Shown in pieces: positions 29,403-38,565 of a stretch of 42,500 nucleotides of DNA. How positions within the stretch are numbered: the first letter of the stretch is position 1; every line of letters starts with the position of its first letter. The notes under the pieces were generated by a model. It was not told where the DNA came from. It worked only from the letters and a program-made list of their open reading frames with translations, and searched no databases. Made by a program: the position numbers and the translations under genes. This DNA is from Symbiodinium natans. Lineage: Eukaryota; Sar; Dinophyceae; Suessiales; Symbiodiniaceae. The stretch spans positions 87,501-130,000 of the forward strand of contig CAJNDS010000204.1 in assembly GCA_905221605.1 (NCBI GenBank), read 5' to 3'.

Positions 29403-29600
29403 TCAGGTCGTGCGTAGTCCAGCATATTTAGTGTGGGTTTCAGGGGCTTCTAGGATGTGTCGTTTCAATAGGGCATGTCCGCTTCGGCATAAACCCGAGG
29501 CGGAAGCGGGCGCAAAGCAACACTCCCAAAACCAATCAGAGAGAATCATACAGGTCCCGAAGAAAACACAAACAAACTGGCTGTGGTCCTGAAGCTTTGC
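29403..29600 (-). CDS. Open frame with stop, possible terminal exon
   Basis: The minus frame reads FVCVFFGTCMILSDWFWECC and ends SGHALLKRHILEAPETHTKY then AGLRTT and a stop. No family recognised. Confidence 0.25.
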   Translation of the reverse strand, partial: AKLQDHSQFVCVFFGTCMILSDWFWECCFAPASASGLCRSGHALLKRHILEAPETHTKYAGLRTT

Positions 29601-29647
29601 TATGCATCTCGCAACCCCCCCTCCCTCTAACAAGCAAAAAACAAAAA

Positions 29648-29705
29648 AGTATATATATATATATATATGTATATGTGTATATACAAATATATATATATAT
29701 ATTAT
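29648..29705. repeat. AT/TG microsatellite
   Basis: TATATATA with TGTATATG interruptions. Confidence 0.95.
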
Positions 29706-29829
29706 ATAGAACCTGCAAACCTCAAGAAGCCCGAACCAAGCTCTCAACCCGAAGCCCGAAGCACCCTAAGCCCCAAACCCTCAACCTCGAACCTCAACTT
29801 CGACACCCTGAAGCCTAAAGGTTTAAGGT

Positions 29830-29980
29830 TTAGGGTTTAGGGGTTGGGGTTTAGGGTTTAGGGTTTAGGGTTTAGGGTTTAGGGTTTAGGGTTTAGGGTT
29901 TAGGGTTTAGGGTTTAGGGTTTAGGGTTTAGGGTTTAGGGTTTAGGGTTTAGGGTTTAGGGTTTAGGGTTTAGGGTTTCG
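29830..29980. repeat. TTTAGGG array
   Basis: About 20 perfect units. Confidence 0.97.
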
Positions 29981-30006
29981 GGGTTAGGACTTAGGGTTTC
30001 AGGATT

Positions 30007-30086
30007 GGTAGTGCCGTGCAGTGGAGTGTAGGGAGTAGAGGCAACAGCAGGCCCGGTGCCCATATGTTCGGGAAGGCGCCTCAAGT
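30007..30086 (-). CDS. Unassigned exon candidate
   Basis: Acceptor ACTTGAG|G. The frame reads AFPNIWAPGLLLPLLPTLHC. Hydrophobic; product unknown. Confidence 0.3.
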
Positions 30087-30345
30087 CGCAATAGGAAACC
30101 CTGTAGTTTGAAGAGGTATAAGCGGGTTCAAAAGAAGGCCTGCGTACTTTAGAAGCTGTAGCTATGACCTTATTGATGGGTAATTACAACCCTACTTATC
30201 TCTGCACACATGAACCTCAACAGTGCAGCTTAGGGTGTATTCCTTGCCCTAGACCCGAAACCCGAAACCCGAAACCCGAAATCCTAAACCCTAAACCGCA
30301 AACCCTAAACCCTACACCCTAAACCCTAAACCCCAAACCCTAAAC

Positions 30346-30430
30346 CCTCGGCTCCTTGGGAGAATCCCTGCGGATGGGCCGCCGCGGCTGCGCCCTTCAG
30401 GAACGCCGAGCGTGCCAGGTAGAACATCGC
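30346..30430 (-). CDS. Unassigned exon candidate with telomeric donor
   Basis: Acceptor ATGGGAG|G, donor CCGAGG|GTTTAGGG. The frame reads AMFYLARSAFLKGAAAAAHP then QGFSQGAE. CCCTAAA on the low side and a GTTTAGGG unit on the high side. Product unknown. Confidence 0.5.
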
Positions 30431-30596
30431 CTCCCATGCGCCCGGGGTTTAGGGTTGCAAAGGGCCATCTAATACTCTATTCCGTTTAGCGGTTTAGGCC
30501 TAAATTACCTAAATTCAATATTTTACAAAGTCCCCCAAACCTATTCCCTTTTGGGGGTCTCGGCCCAAATTCAACATTTTTAGGAGTTGGAAACAA

Positions 30597-30810
30597 CCCT
30601 AAACCCTAAACCCTAAACCCTAAACCCTAAACCCTAAACCCTAAACCCTAAACCCTAAACCCTACACCCTAAACCCTAAACCCTAACCCTGAACCCTGAA
30701 CCCTGAACCCTGAACCCTGAACCCTGAACCCTGAACCCTGAACCCTAAACCCTAAACCCTAAACCCTAAACCCTAAACCCTAACCCTGAACCCTATAAAC
30801 CCTAAACCCT
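30597..30810. repeat. CCCTAAA array with a CCCTGAA block
   Basis: About 29 units; 30688-30745 is a homogeneous run of eight CCCTGAA variants inside otherwise canonical repeat. Confidence 0.97.
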
Positions 30811-30886
30811 AAAAGCCAAGGTCCCAAGGGGTCCCAGGGGATAAGAGCCAAAAACCAAAACACATACATCTCAAGAAACAACCCCG

Positions 30887-31174
30887 TCACTCTGGAAAAT
30901 GTCTGGAGATCGCGGCGTGCAGAAGAAGCATGTCCCCAGTACACTGTCGAAATTCCGCTGCTGCTGCTGCTGCAGGGAAGGCAAAACAGGCCTTGTGCTC
31001 GGAGAGTAGGTCTTCCATGCGAACATTCAGCTTAAGCATCAAGAGCACCTGCCGATGTACCTCCAGTCTCTGGTTGCAAAAGGCCTCAAAAACGTAGAGA
31101 AGTGCTCGCCCAAAGTTCTTGATTTCATAAGCCTTTCCTCGCAGCTTCGGATACCCTGACTGTCGGATGTACAT
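30887..31174 (-). CDS. 95-codon open frame, unassigned helical protein
   Basis: One of the longest non-repetitive frames apart from SWEET. It reads MYIRQSGYPKLRGKAYEIKN, then FGRALLYVFEAFCNQRLEVH, then RQVLLMLKLNVRMEDLLSEH, and ends with an Ala run (GCTGCTGCTGCT) and a basic tail. The leucine- and Cys-rich helices recall alpha-solenoid segments such as the RIH domain of IP3/ryanodine receptors, but this is only an impression. CAGA|GTGACG at the end may be a donor, making it an internal exon. CCCTAAA array on the low side, TTTAGGG array on the high side. Confidence 0.5.
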   Translation of the reverse strand: MYIRQSGYPKLRGKAYEIKNFGRALLYVFEAFCNQRLEVHRQVLLMLKLNVRMEDLLSEHKACFAFPAAAAAAEFRQCTGDMLLLHAAISRHFPE

Positions 31175-31264
31175 GCTGAGCGAGGTGCCGGGTCGCAGAT
31201 CCCAAAGGTGGCAATGCCGGGGTCACAGGGGATCCCGGAAGGGTCCTAAGGGGATCCTGGAAGG

Positions 31265-31410
31265 GTGCAGGGGTTTAGGGTTTAGGGTTTAGGGTTTAGG
31301 GTTTAGGGTTTAGGGTTTAGGGTTTAGGGTTTAGGGTTTAGGGTTTAGGGTTTGGGGTTTAGGGTTTAGGGTTTAGGGTTTAGGGTTTAGGGTTTAGGGT
31401 TTAGGGGTTA
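31265..31410. repeat. TTTAGGG array
   Basis: About 20 units with one TTTGGGG. Confidence 0.97.
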
Positions 31411-31526
31411 GGGCCCGAGTAGAACGGCTCTGGGAGGTGTGGGGTTGGGCAAAAAAAAACAGCTGCTCGTTCCTTTCTGCTTGCGCTATCCACAAGACAC
31501 TCAATCCTAAACCCTAAACCCTAAAC

Positions 31527-31559
31527 CGTAAACGTCTGAATTCATCACGCAGGCTAGAC
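31527..31559 (-). CDS. Possible HD-gene exon 9, telomeric donor
   Basis: Acceptor ATCTGAG|G, donor TTACG|GTTTAGGG, 33 nt. In the phase left by exon 8 it reads GLACVMNSDVYG; in another phase SSLRDEFRRL. The first could correspond to the GRxxVxxxFLxxxxVY stretch of the family, weakly. Confidence 0.35.
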
Positions 31560-31683
31560 CTCAGATTTCGAGCAACAACAAACCCTAAGCCTGAAGCCCT
31601 AAACCAAAACCCTAAACCATCAGCCCTAAACTCTAAACCCCCACTCTTGCTCATGAGGTTCTTACACCGTCACACCCCGAAAC

Positions 31684-31773
31684 CTCACGATTCCTCGTCG
31701 TCGGGGTGTACTCTGACATGGACTCCAAAAGAGAGAAGCTTCCAAGGAAAGATCGAAAAGCAGCCAAAGAAGC
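31684..31773 (-). CDS. Unassigned exon candidate
   Basis: Acceptor CATTGAG|G, donor CGTGAG|GTTTCG, exactly 30 codons: ASLAAFRSFLGSFSLLESMS then EYTPTTRNRE. All three frames are open or nearly so, which lowers its value. It lies between HD exons 8 and 9. Confidence 0.3.
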
Positions 31774-32089
31774 CTCAATGCGCTAAGAAGCCCTAAACCC
31801 CCAACTCTAAACCCTAAACCACTAAATCCCTAAACCCCTATTCTTAAACTCTAAACTCTAAACCCGAAGCCCCTAAATTCTTAAACTCTACATCCATGGA
31901 TTGCCGCGCTGCCCTGAGCCCCGAAGGCGCAAACTAGGTATAGTAGGGTTAGAAGCATCCCAAGTCAGGTTCTACCTACAGTGACCATACTTATAACCCT
32001 GAACCCTCAACCCTAAACCCTACATCCTAAACCCCAAACCCGAAAACCTACACCCTCAACCCCACTGATAAACTACCCATGAAACCCCA

Positions 32090-32281
32090 AACCCCAAACC
32101 CTAAACCCCAAACCCTAAACCCCAAACCCTAAACCCTAAGCCCCAAACCCCAAACCCTAAACCCTAAACCCTAAACCCCAAACCCTAAACCCTAAACCCC
32201 AAACCCCAAACCCCAAACCCCAAACCCCAAACCCTAAACCCTAAACCCTAAACCCTAAATCCTAAACCCTAAACCCTAAAC
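32090..32281. repeat. CCCTAAA/CCCCAAA array
   Basis: About 27 units; CCCCAAA variants alternate in blocks. In the minus-strand transcript it begins exactly at the donor of HD exon 8. Confidence 0.97.
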
Positions 32282-32326
32282 CCTCAAGGCAGCGGCATGC
32301 CTCCGGGACATGGCAGTACTCCTGGC
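32282..32326 (-). CDS. HD phosphohydrolase exon 8, donor inside telomeric array
   Basis: Acceptor CATCCAAG|G, 45 nt (2 + 14 codons + 1), donor TTGAGG|GTTTAGGG. It encodes QEYCHVPEACRCLE. In COG4339-type proteins EYxHVPxxxYxxGR follows the VLGxxxxxYxxY helix encoded by exon 7. Phase 1 in matches exon 7. Confidence 0.65.
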
Positions 32327-32334
32327 CTTGGATG

Positions 32335-32694
32335 CTGGGAGGTTCATGGTACTTAATAACCCCGGAGGGTTTGGGGTTTAGGGTTTAGGGTTTAGGGTTT
32401 GGGGTTTAGGGGTTTTTAGGGGTTTAGGGGTTTAGGGGTTTAGGGGTTTAGGGTTTTTAGGGGTTTAGGGGTTTAGGGGTTTAGGGGTTTAGGGGTTTAG
32501 GGGTTTAGGGGTTTAGGGGTTTAGGGGTTTAGGGGTTTAGGGGTTTAGGGGTTTAGGGGTTTAGGGGTACTTAATAACCCAATTGTAACTGTACCTATAA
32601 CCCGATTATAACCATATTAGGGCACTTAAGGGGCTTTGTAAGTGTGTTATAAGTACAGTTATCATTGGGATAGTAGGTACCATGAACCTCCAGG
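32335..32694. mobile_element. Family B copy 3 with telomeric insertion and 15-bp duplication
   Basis: The element is interrupted by 200 bp of telomeric repeat. GGTACTTAATAACCC occurs at 32348-32362, before the insert, and again at 32566-32580, after it; the uninterrupted family member has this segment once. The right end is GGTACCATGAACCTCCAG. Confidence 0.85.
32376..32566. repeat. TTTAGGGG octamer array
   Basis: About 20 units, mostly the 8-mer TTTAGGGG rather than TTTAGGG, starting and ending inside the hairpin element. Confidence 0.95.
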
Positions 32695-32699
32695 TGGGT

Positions 32700-32780
32700 C
32701 AGGGGTGGGAAGGGGGGGTGGGGGGAAGGGGGGCACGGGGTGGGGGGAGGGGGATGGGGGGAGGGGGGGAGGGGCCGGGG
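32700..32780. repeat. G-rich low-complexity tract
   Basis: GGGGAGGGG-type sequence beside the family B element. 32800-34050 otherwise consists of degenerate telomeric DNA and repeats with only weak islands (for example a minus frame VDRFVGAQVAPGL near 33010-33040). Confidence 0.8.
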
Positions 32781-33092
32781 GTTAGGGCTTCGGGTTTAGG
32801 GTTGAGGGAGCCCAGGGTTGAGGGAGCTTAGGGTTTAGGGAGTTTAGGGTTTAGGGTTTTGGGAGCTCCCAAACCCAAACCCTAACCCTAAATACCCCCA
32901 AACCCCCAAACCCCAAACCCCAAACCCTAAACCCCAAACCCTAAACCCTAAACCCTAAACCCTAAACCCTAAACAAAAACGTGAAAGAAAGGCCGGGAGC
33001 AACTTGGGCGCCCACGAATCTGTCGACCTCAGAAGCTACGTTCAGGCTCTTGGGTTTTGGGGGCTTAGGATTTAGGGTTTAGGGTTTAGGGT

Positions 33093-33124
<32 letters not shown>

Positions 33125-34054
33125 GGAAGGAACCCTACGCCCTAAACTCTGAACCCTAAAACCGTTAAGGCTTTTGGGTTTTAAGGCTTCAGGGTTTGAC
33201 GTGTTTAGGGCTTGGGGTTTCTGGTTTAGGGCTTGGGCTTTTTTAGGGCTGACGGGCGCAGGCCTTCCGCTGACTACGTAGGATTTAAGGCTTTGGGGCT
33301 CTGGGATTTATGGTAATTTAGGGGCTCTGACGGCCGTGGTTCAGGGCTAAGGGCTTGGTTTTTGGCCCGGCACCCGTAGCCGAAAAAAACTAAACCCCCT
33401 CTATGGTCAAGAGGGTTTGAGGGGTTTGGGGCTCTATTAGTGCTTCGGGTCTGAAGGATTTAGGGTCTTTGGGGCTCAGGGAATTTCATGGGTTCCCCCC
33501 TACTACCCCCCTCTACACTACCCCCCCTAGGTCCCCCCCCCCCCCCATAATCAAGGCTGTCTCGGGATAGGAACCCTAAACCCTAAACCCTTAACCCTGC
33601 GACCCTACGACCCTACAACCCCACAACCCTGAACCCTAAACTCTACAACCCTAGCCTGCAGACTCCCAAAAACCCAACCCCAAAATCTGTATAGATCCCG
33701 GGAGTCATACCCAAACACCTAAGGAAGAGGCTCCCGTAAGATCCTCCTAATATGGCCCTTCATAAGGGCCCTAGATGTAAGGGTACCACCTTAAGGGTCT
33801 AAGGTAGACTCCTTTGATCCCAGAACCCTCCAAGCCCTTAGCCCTACATAGAAAAAAAAAACACCTGCTAGACCGCGATCCTTCTCAGCACACCCCTAAG
33901 ATGCCCACAAACTGTAGATCCTAGATCCTACTAGGGCAACCGGGACTCGAAACACTAGAGTCACTAGAGCACCAACCCTCGCCCACTCTCAATGTCCCAT
34001 GCCGTACAGGGCTTAGGGTAGCATGTTGAACATCCGAGCACTTAGCCAAGATAC

Positions 34055-34101
34055 CCTTTCCAACAGTAGGTTTCATTCCGCTCATCGATTTTCCACTCCT
34101 C
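34055..34101 (-). CDS. Unassigned exon candidate
   Basis: Acceptor TACTTCAG|G, donor GAAAGG|GTATCT. The frame reads EEWKIDERNETYCWK. It lies between HD exons 7 and 8, where no further exon is needed. Confidence 0.3.
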
Positions 34102-34272
34102 CTGAAGTACCAGCAGCAACAAACCCTAAGCCTCAACCCGAAACCCTAGACCCCAAACCCCAAACCCTAAACCCCAAACCATAAACCTCTCAACTACCGA
34201 AACAAAACCGGCTGTGACAGAACCCTAAACCCTAAACCCTAAACCCTAAACCCTAAACCCTAAACCCTAAAC

Positions 34273-34339
34273 CGTGGTCCCAGTGGCTGTACTCTTCGTA
34301 CTGCTCCCAGGGCCTCCCCAGCACTGCCATGTCGAAGTC
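34273..34339 (-). CDS. HD phosphohydrolase exon 7, donor inside telomeric array
   Basis: Acceptor CTTCTGAG|G, donor CCACG|GTTTAGGGTTTAGGG, 67 nt. It encodes DFDMAVLGRPWEQYEEYSHW then DH. D(A/L)D(L/M)AVLG.xxxxYxxY is a family hallmark after the metal-binding HxxxD region. Plus-strand flanks are CCCTAAA (34220-34272) and TTTAGGG (34372-34437), both adjacent. Confidence 0.8.
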
Positions 34340-34565
34340 CTCAGAAGGTCGTGCTTTTGAGGTTCTTGACAGGGTTTAGGGTTTAGGGTTTAGGGTTTAG
34401 GGTTTAGGGTTTAGGGTTTAGGGTTTAGGGTTTAGGGTCAGACCCCATGCAAACCTCCAAGCCGACAAAAACCCTGTGACCCCCAGGCCCTTTCAATCTG
34501 CAAGCCCTTGGAACTCTTTCAAATACTCCAAGCCTTAAACCCCAGACCCTAGACCCTGCTAAGCC

Positions 34566-34628
34566 CTCGCAAGGTGTGCGTCTTTTGGAGCTTCTTCAAG
34601 TCTTTCGCGCTCTGAAGGTCAACCGCCG
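34566..34628 (-). CDS. Unassigned exon candidate
   Basis: The frame reads LSAVDLQSAKDLKKLQKTHT then LRGLSR, helical; donor options GC at GCGAGG|GCTTAG. In an HD-gene intron; phase fit not shown. Confidence 0.3.
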
Positions 34629-34865
34629 AAAGCTTATTCACCCTAAACCCTAAACCCTAAACCCTACACCCTAAACCCTAACCTAAACCCGAAAACCCTA
34701 GACCCTAAACCTTAAACCCTAAACCCTAAACCCTAAACCCAACAACCCTAAGCCTGCTAAGTTCGTCGGCTTCAGGCTTTAAGGTTTCAGGGCTCACAGG
34801 CTTCAGAGTTTAAGATGCGAAGCTGGCAGTTCCAGGAAATGGGGGTATGGGTTCGCCAGCTAGCA

Positions 34866-34926
34866 GGGGTTTTAGGGTTTTAGGGTTTTAGGGTTTTAGG
34901 GTTTTAGGGTTTTAGGGTTTTAGGGT
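34866..34926. repeat. TTTTAGGG octamer array
   Basis: Seven to eight homogeneous TTTTAGGG units grading into TTTAGGG. Confidence 0.95.
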
Positions 34927-34991
34927 TTAGGGTTTAGGGTTTAGGGTTGAGGGTTTAGGGTGTTGAGGCTTTAAGTCGTTGGGTGTAGGAC

Positions 34992-35034
34992 CTGACGTTT
35001 CGTCCCAGAGCCTGGCGGGATGTGCAAGCATCTT
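34992..35034 (-). CDS. Unassigned exon candidate
   Basis: Acceptor ATCTGCAG|A, donor ACGTCAG|GTCC. The frame reads KMLAHPARLWDETS. In an HD-gene intron. Confidence 0.3.
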
Positions 35035-35122
35035 CTGCAGATCGTGAACCCCGATTGCCCACAACCCAATTGAAACACCCCAGGGTTGAGGGTTTAGGGT
35101 TTAGGATAGAGAATTTAGGGTC

Positions 35123-35257
35123 TACTTGGAGGTTCAGGGTACCAATGATAGCTGTACGTATGACCCAATTACAACCATATTAGGGCACTTAAGGGGCTTA
35201 TAAGCGGGTTATAAGTACAGTTAAAACTGGTTAATAAGTACCATGAACCTCCAAGTA
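35123..35257. mobile_element. Hairpin element, family B copy 4 (uninterrupted)
   Basis: ACTTGGAGGTTCAGGGTACC to GGTACTTATTAACC-inverse and CCATGAACCTCCAAGT. It contains CATATTAGGGCACTTAAGGG shared with copies at 28073 and 32335, and serves as the reference for the interrupted copies. Confidence 0.85.
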
Positions 35258-35352
35258 GGGTTTCGGTTTAGGGTTAGGGTGATCAGTATGCGCTTAACCA
35301 TCACCCTAAGCCCAAACCGAAAGACCCTCTGTGCCCTGGATCAAAGCCGCGC

Positions 35353-35415
35353 GTCCATGAAGAGCTTGCAGTCCATCTCATCGCTGTCTGTGCACTTGTG
35401 GTGTGCCGTCTGCTC
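35353..35415 (-). CDS. HD phosphohydrolase exon 6 (GC donor)
   Basis: Acceptor AGCAAG|G, donor ATGGAC|GCGCGG, 21 codons. It encodes EQTAHHKCTDSDEMDCKLFM then D. The T(x)HH...D...FxD segment supplies later HD-domain metal ligands. Phase 0 both ends; joined to exon 7 it gives LFMD-DFDMAVLG. Confidence 0.75.
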
Positions 35416-36254
35416 CTTGCTTTAGGGTTTGTGGCTTGGATTTTTGGATTAATCCTAAACCCTAAACCCTAAACCCTAAAGCCTAAAGCCTAAACCCTAA
35501 ACCCTAACCCCTAAACCCTAAACCGGCATACCGGGTGTAGGGCTTGGGGTGCAGGCGCGTAGGGTGTCGGGTTTCGGGCGGCTCACGCGAGTCACGCTCC
35601 GATGCGTTCCTGCCTGGGATTCAGGATCCCTACTACGGAGTAGACCCTGAAAAAAAGTGCAGACTTTTTCGGGCATAAGTAGCTATTTAGAACAAACAGA
35701 ACCACAAATGTATTAAAGTATAGTATTCCAAAACCCAGGGATTTGGGGCTTTCGGGGCTTAGGATTTAGGGTTGGAAGTGGGTTTGGGCTTTTGGTTCTT
35801 GGGTCTAGGGTTGGATGTAGGTTTGGGGGTTGATGTTTTGGGGGTGTAGGGATATTCGGGTTTCTCTGTGCACCGAACCCTCCCTGGGCGCATCCCCATC
35901 ATGAGTGGCTCTGGACCAGCCCGGAGACGGCGTAAACCCTAAACCCTAAACCCTAAACCCTAAACCCTAAACCCTAAACCCTAAACCCTATGTCTGACGT
36001 TTGGAACCACCTCTACACCCTAAACCCTATGGAGCCCATACCCAGAACCCCAAGTAACCGCTTACCCTAAACCCACAAGGCCCTAGACAGGCTCCACCCT
36101 ACGCTCCCAAACCCTGTTGCTCGACCCCAAAAAATATGAGCCCTAAGCCTATAAGACAACCCGGGCTACACTCGAATTGAATTCCCCTAAACCCTGAACC
36201 CTAAACCCTAAACCCACAAAACCCTTTCTTCCCGAGCCGGTGTAAGGCATCGGC

Positions 36255-36287
36255 AATCCATCTTCTGACCTTGCGGCTTGCGGAAGA
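36255..36287 (-). CDS. HD phosphohydrolase exon 5 (33 nt, GC donor)
   Basis: Acceptor AGTACAAG|T, donor TGGATT|GCCGATG. It encodes SSASRKVRRWI, phase 0 both ends, linking NEKDSADLF...LGVS to EQTAHH as the V..(L/M)I helix of the family. Confidence 0.6.
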
Positions 36288-36836
36288 CTTGTACTCTAAA
36301 CCCGAAACCCTGAACCCTAAACCCAAAACCCAAAACCCTAAACCCTGAACCCTAAACCCTAAACCCTAAACCCTAAACCCTGAACCCTGAACCCTAAACC
36401 TTCTGGGGTCTAGGGCCTCCTGGGCCCCGGGCTCCCCTCAATTACCCGTGATAATTAAAGGGGCAGCAGAGGTTTAGGGTCTAATGCTTGTACCGCCTGA
36501 ATAAGGGCGCAGGTGTACCTTAATGAGGTGTATGTAGGGTATCACAAAGGTACCTAGGGGGGGGGGGGGGGTAGGAAGTTGAGGGTTTGTTCGTACTGCG
36601 GGTCTGAGGTCTTCTCCCTAAACCTTAAACCCTAAACCCTAAACCCTAAACATCCTGAAAAGGAAGCCTCCAAAAAGCCCGAAGCCCTGTTGGGGTTCAG
36701 GGTGTGGAGTTTAGGGTTGAAGCCTCAACCCCAAAACCCTAAATCCCTACAGCCCTCAAACGCAAAAAACCGAAGGAGGCTGGGCAACAGAAAGCTGATC
36801 TTGGAGGAGGAGGAGGAGTAGGAGGAGGTGCGACGG

Positions 36837-36894
36837 CCCTAAACCCTAAACCCTAAACCCTAAACCCTAAACCCTAAACCCTAAACCCTAAACC
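36837..36894. repeat. CCCTAAA array
   Basis: About eight units; preceded at 36808-36830 by a GGA microsatellite. Confidence 0.95.
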
Positions 36895-36966
36895 CTTCCG
36901 GGGCGGGGCCTTGCTGGCTTGTAGGCCCTTCTCCTTCCCCGGTGGCGCACCCGGCGGGAGAGCCTC
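36895..36966 (-). CDS. Unassigned exon candidate beside telomeric donor
   Basis: Acceptor TTCTTCAG|G, donor CGGAAG|GGTTTAGGG, 24 codons: EALPPGAPPGKEKGLQASKA then PPRK. Lies within an HD-gene intron; might be an optional insert. Confidence 0.4.
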
Positions 36967-37401
36967 CTGAAGAAGAGAAGACTTCAGGTTTTCAAGGGAC
37001 CCTAAACCCTAACCCTAAACCCTAAACCCTTACAAGGACCTTCGGGGTTTAGGGTCTAGTGTTTGGCGGTTATTTGGGGGGGAATTTTGGGGCTTGGTTA
37101 CTCTTTGAGGGAACCCAAAACCGAAGAAACAGGGCAAAGGCTACCACTGGCTACTAAGTAAATGAACGCGCCCTAACAGACCCTCAACTGCCACGTTGCA
37201 GGGTGGAGGGAGTCTAGGGTTCAGGCGTCTGGGCTTGGGGGTTGAGAATTCTCGGGACCTTGAGAGCTTGGGGTTTTTGGGGTTTAGGGTCTGGGGGTTC
37301 AGGTTTGGGGTTTAGGGTTTAGGGTTTCGGGCTTAGGGTTCTTAGGGGCTAAAGGGGCTTCGATAACTCGAAGCCCAGAAGCCCCAAAAGTCCAGGTGCA
37401 C

Positions 37402-37468
37402 GCAGCCCGAGGAAACGCCCAGGTCCTGTGCGAACTCGTCGAACAAGTCGGCGCTATCTTTCTCGTTC
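37402..37468 (-). CDS. HD phosphohydrolase exon 4
   Basis: Acceptor AGCTCCAG|G, donor GGCTGC|GTGCAC, 67 nt. It encodes NEKDSADLFDEFAQDLGVSS then GC. (D)NExxSAxLFxxFA is the conserved helix after the HD motif and its YDPRAG loop. Phase 2 in, 0 out. Confidence 0.75.
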
Positions 37469-37658
37469 CTGGAGCTGGGGGGGGCTACTCGGAAAATTCG
37501 GGACTTAGGCCTCTAGTTAGGTTATGAGCTTCCTGAAGTCCGAAACTTCTTCGTATGCCCTACAACTAAAAACTTCCCCAAACCCCTAAACTCTACACTC
37601 TAAACTCTAAACCCTAAACCCCAAACCCCAAACCCTGCCAGCGAGGCTGCCAGGCGAC

Positions 37659-37690
37659 TGAGGACTTCCCGCGCGCGGGTTGTAGATCAC
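37659..37690 (-). CDS. HD phosphohydrolase exon 3 (32 nt)
   Basis: Acceptor TGAGCCCAG|G, donor CCTCA|GTCGCC. It encodes VIYNPRAGSP and most of Gln, the counterpart of (V)YDPRAG-NE in the family; joining to exon 4 yields SPQ-NEKDSADLF in frame. Confidence 0.7.
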
Positions 37691-37763
37691 CTGGGCTCAT
37701 CTCAATGCTTATGTCGAGGTTCGTGGGTTTTAGAGTTTAGGGTTTTGGGGTTTTGGGGCCCCA

Positions 37764-37780
37764 CTTGGAGGTTCATGGGT
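37764..37780. mobile_element. Family B end fragment
   Basis: ACTTGGAGGTTCATGGG only. Another partial copy lies at about 30160-30222 (GGGTAATTACAACCCTACTT to CATGAACCTC). Confidence 0.6.
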
Positions 37781-37805
37781 ATGCAATCTCGCAGCTGCTA
37801 ACCAC

Positions 37806-38063
37806 TCAGGTTTCGCTTTTGTAAGCGTCCGGGTTAGCACGTTGGCAAACGGCTACCCCATTGATGCGCAAGAAGTTGTAGCGATCCTGAGACATGTTTC
37901 CCGGGATCGTTCCGATGAACCGATTGTACTGGGGGCTCATCAAGTACTGTAGCACGTCTGAGACAACTCGGCATTTGTCACCCACGTTCCAGGGTTGTCA
38001 GACATGACGATGGTAACACCCGCCATGGGTATGAGAAGGGCAAAAATGTCACTGTCCCTAAAA
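37806..38063 (-). pseudogene. Frameshifted coding-like region
   Basis: The minus strand reads FALLIPMAGVTIVMSDNPGT in one frame, then, after a shift of frame, RVVSDVLQYLMSPQYNRFIG, TIPGNMSQDRYNFLRINGVA and VCQRANPDAYKSET before a stop. Roughly 85 residues of non-repetitive protein character without splice sites at the shift suggest a decayed exon or retro-copy. Product not recognised. Confidence 0.45.
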
Positions 38064-38199
38064 CCTCCCGGTGCTCAACATGTTCGTGGGCAGCTGGCCT
38101 TGGCTTCGGGTTTCGGGGCTCACCCTAAACCCTAAACCCTAAACCCTAAACCCTAAACCCTAAACCTTCAGGGTTTAGGGCTCTCAGGGCTTGGTAGGA

Positions 38200-38303
38200 C
38201 TTGAAGGCTCATGACGGGCCGATACGAGAACCACCCGTTGCAACTGTAACCCCTAACCTACTTGGGCGCGCCCCTACTTCGTCGTTGGTCATGAGCCTTC
38301 ACT
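38200..38303. mobile_element. Hairpin element, diverged family B-like
   Basis: Arms GAAGGCTCATGAC and GTCATGAGCCTTC; the inner sequence includes TTGCAACTGTAACCCCTAAC. Confidence 0.7.
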
Positions 38304-38390
38304 GACTTCTCTACTCTAAGGTATAATATCCCTTTTTCCATTTGTCACCGTGATCTTTGGTTAAAAGGTTTAGGGTTCAGGGCTTTAGAT

Positions 38391-38488
38391 TTACTGCTGC
38401 ATGAGTCCAAGTGTCCAGACAAGCTGAACAAAAACACTCTGGCACGGGTTACCGTATTCAGGGTTCTCGGCATAAATGAAAGACACTG
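38391..38488 (-). CDS. Unassigned exon candidate
   Basis: The frame reads VSFIYAENPEYGNPCQSVFV then QLVWTLGLMQQ and a stop, after GATTCAAG|CA. It lies between HD exons 2 and 3 but does not match the family, and the stop argues against inclusion. Confidence 0.3.
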
Positions 38489-38548
38489 CTTGAATCCAAG
38501 CCCCTAATCTCCAAACCCTAGCCCTAACCCTCCAACATGTGCCTCTTG

Positions 38549-38565
38549 GCCCAGGGCGTCATGGA
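38549..38565. repeat. Duplicate of an HD exon end
   Basis: GCCCAGGGCGTCATGGA repeats the 3' end and donor of exon 2 (38852-38869), about 300 bp away inside the same intron, with degenerate telomeric sequence between. Confidence 0.8.
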
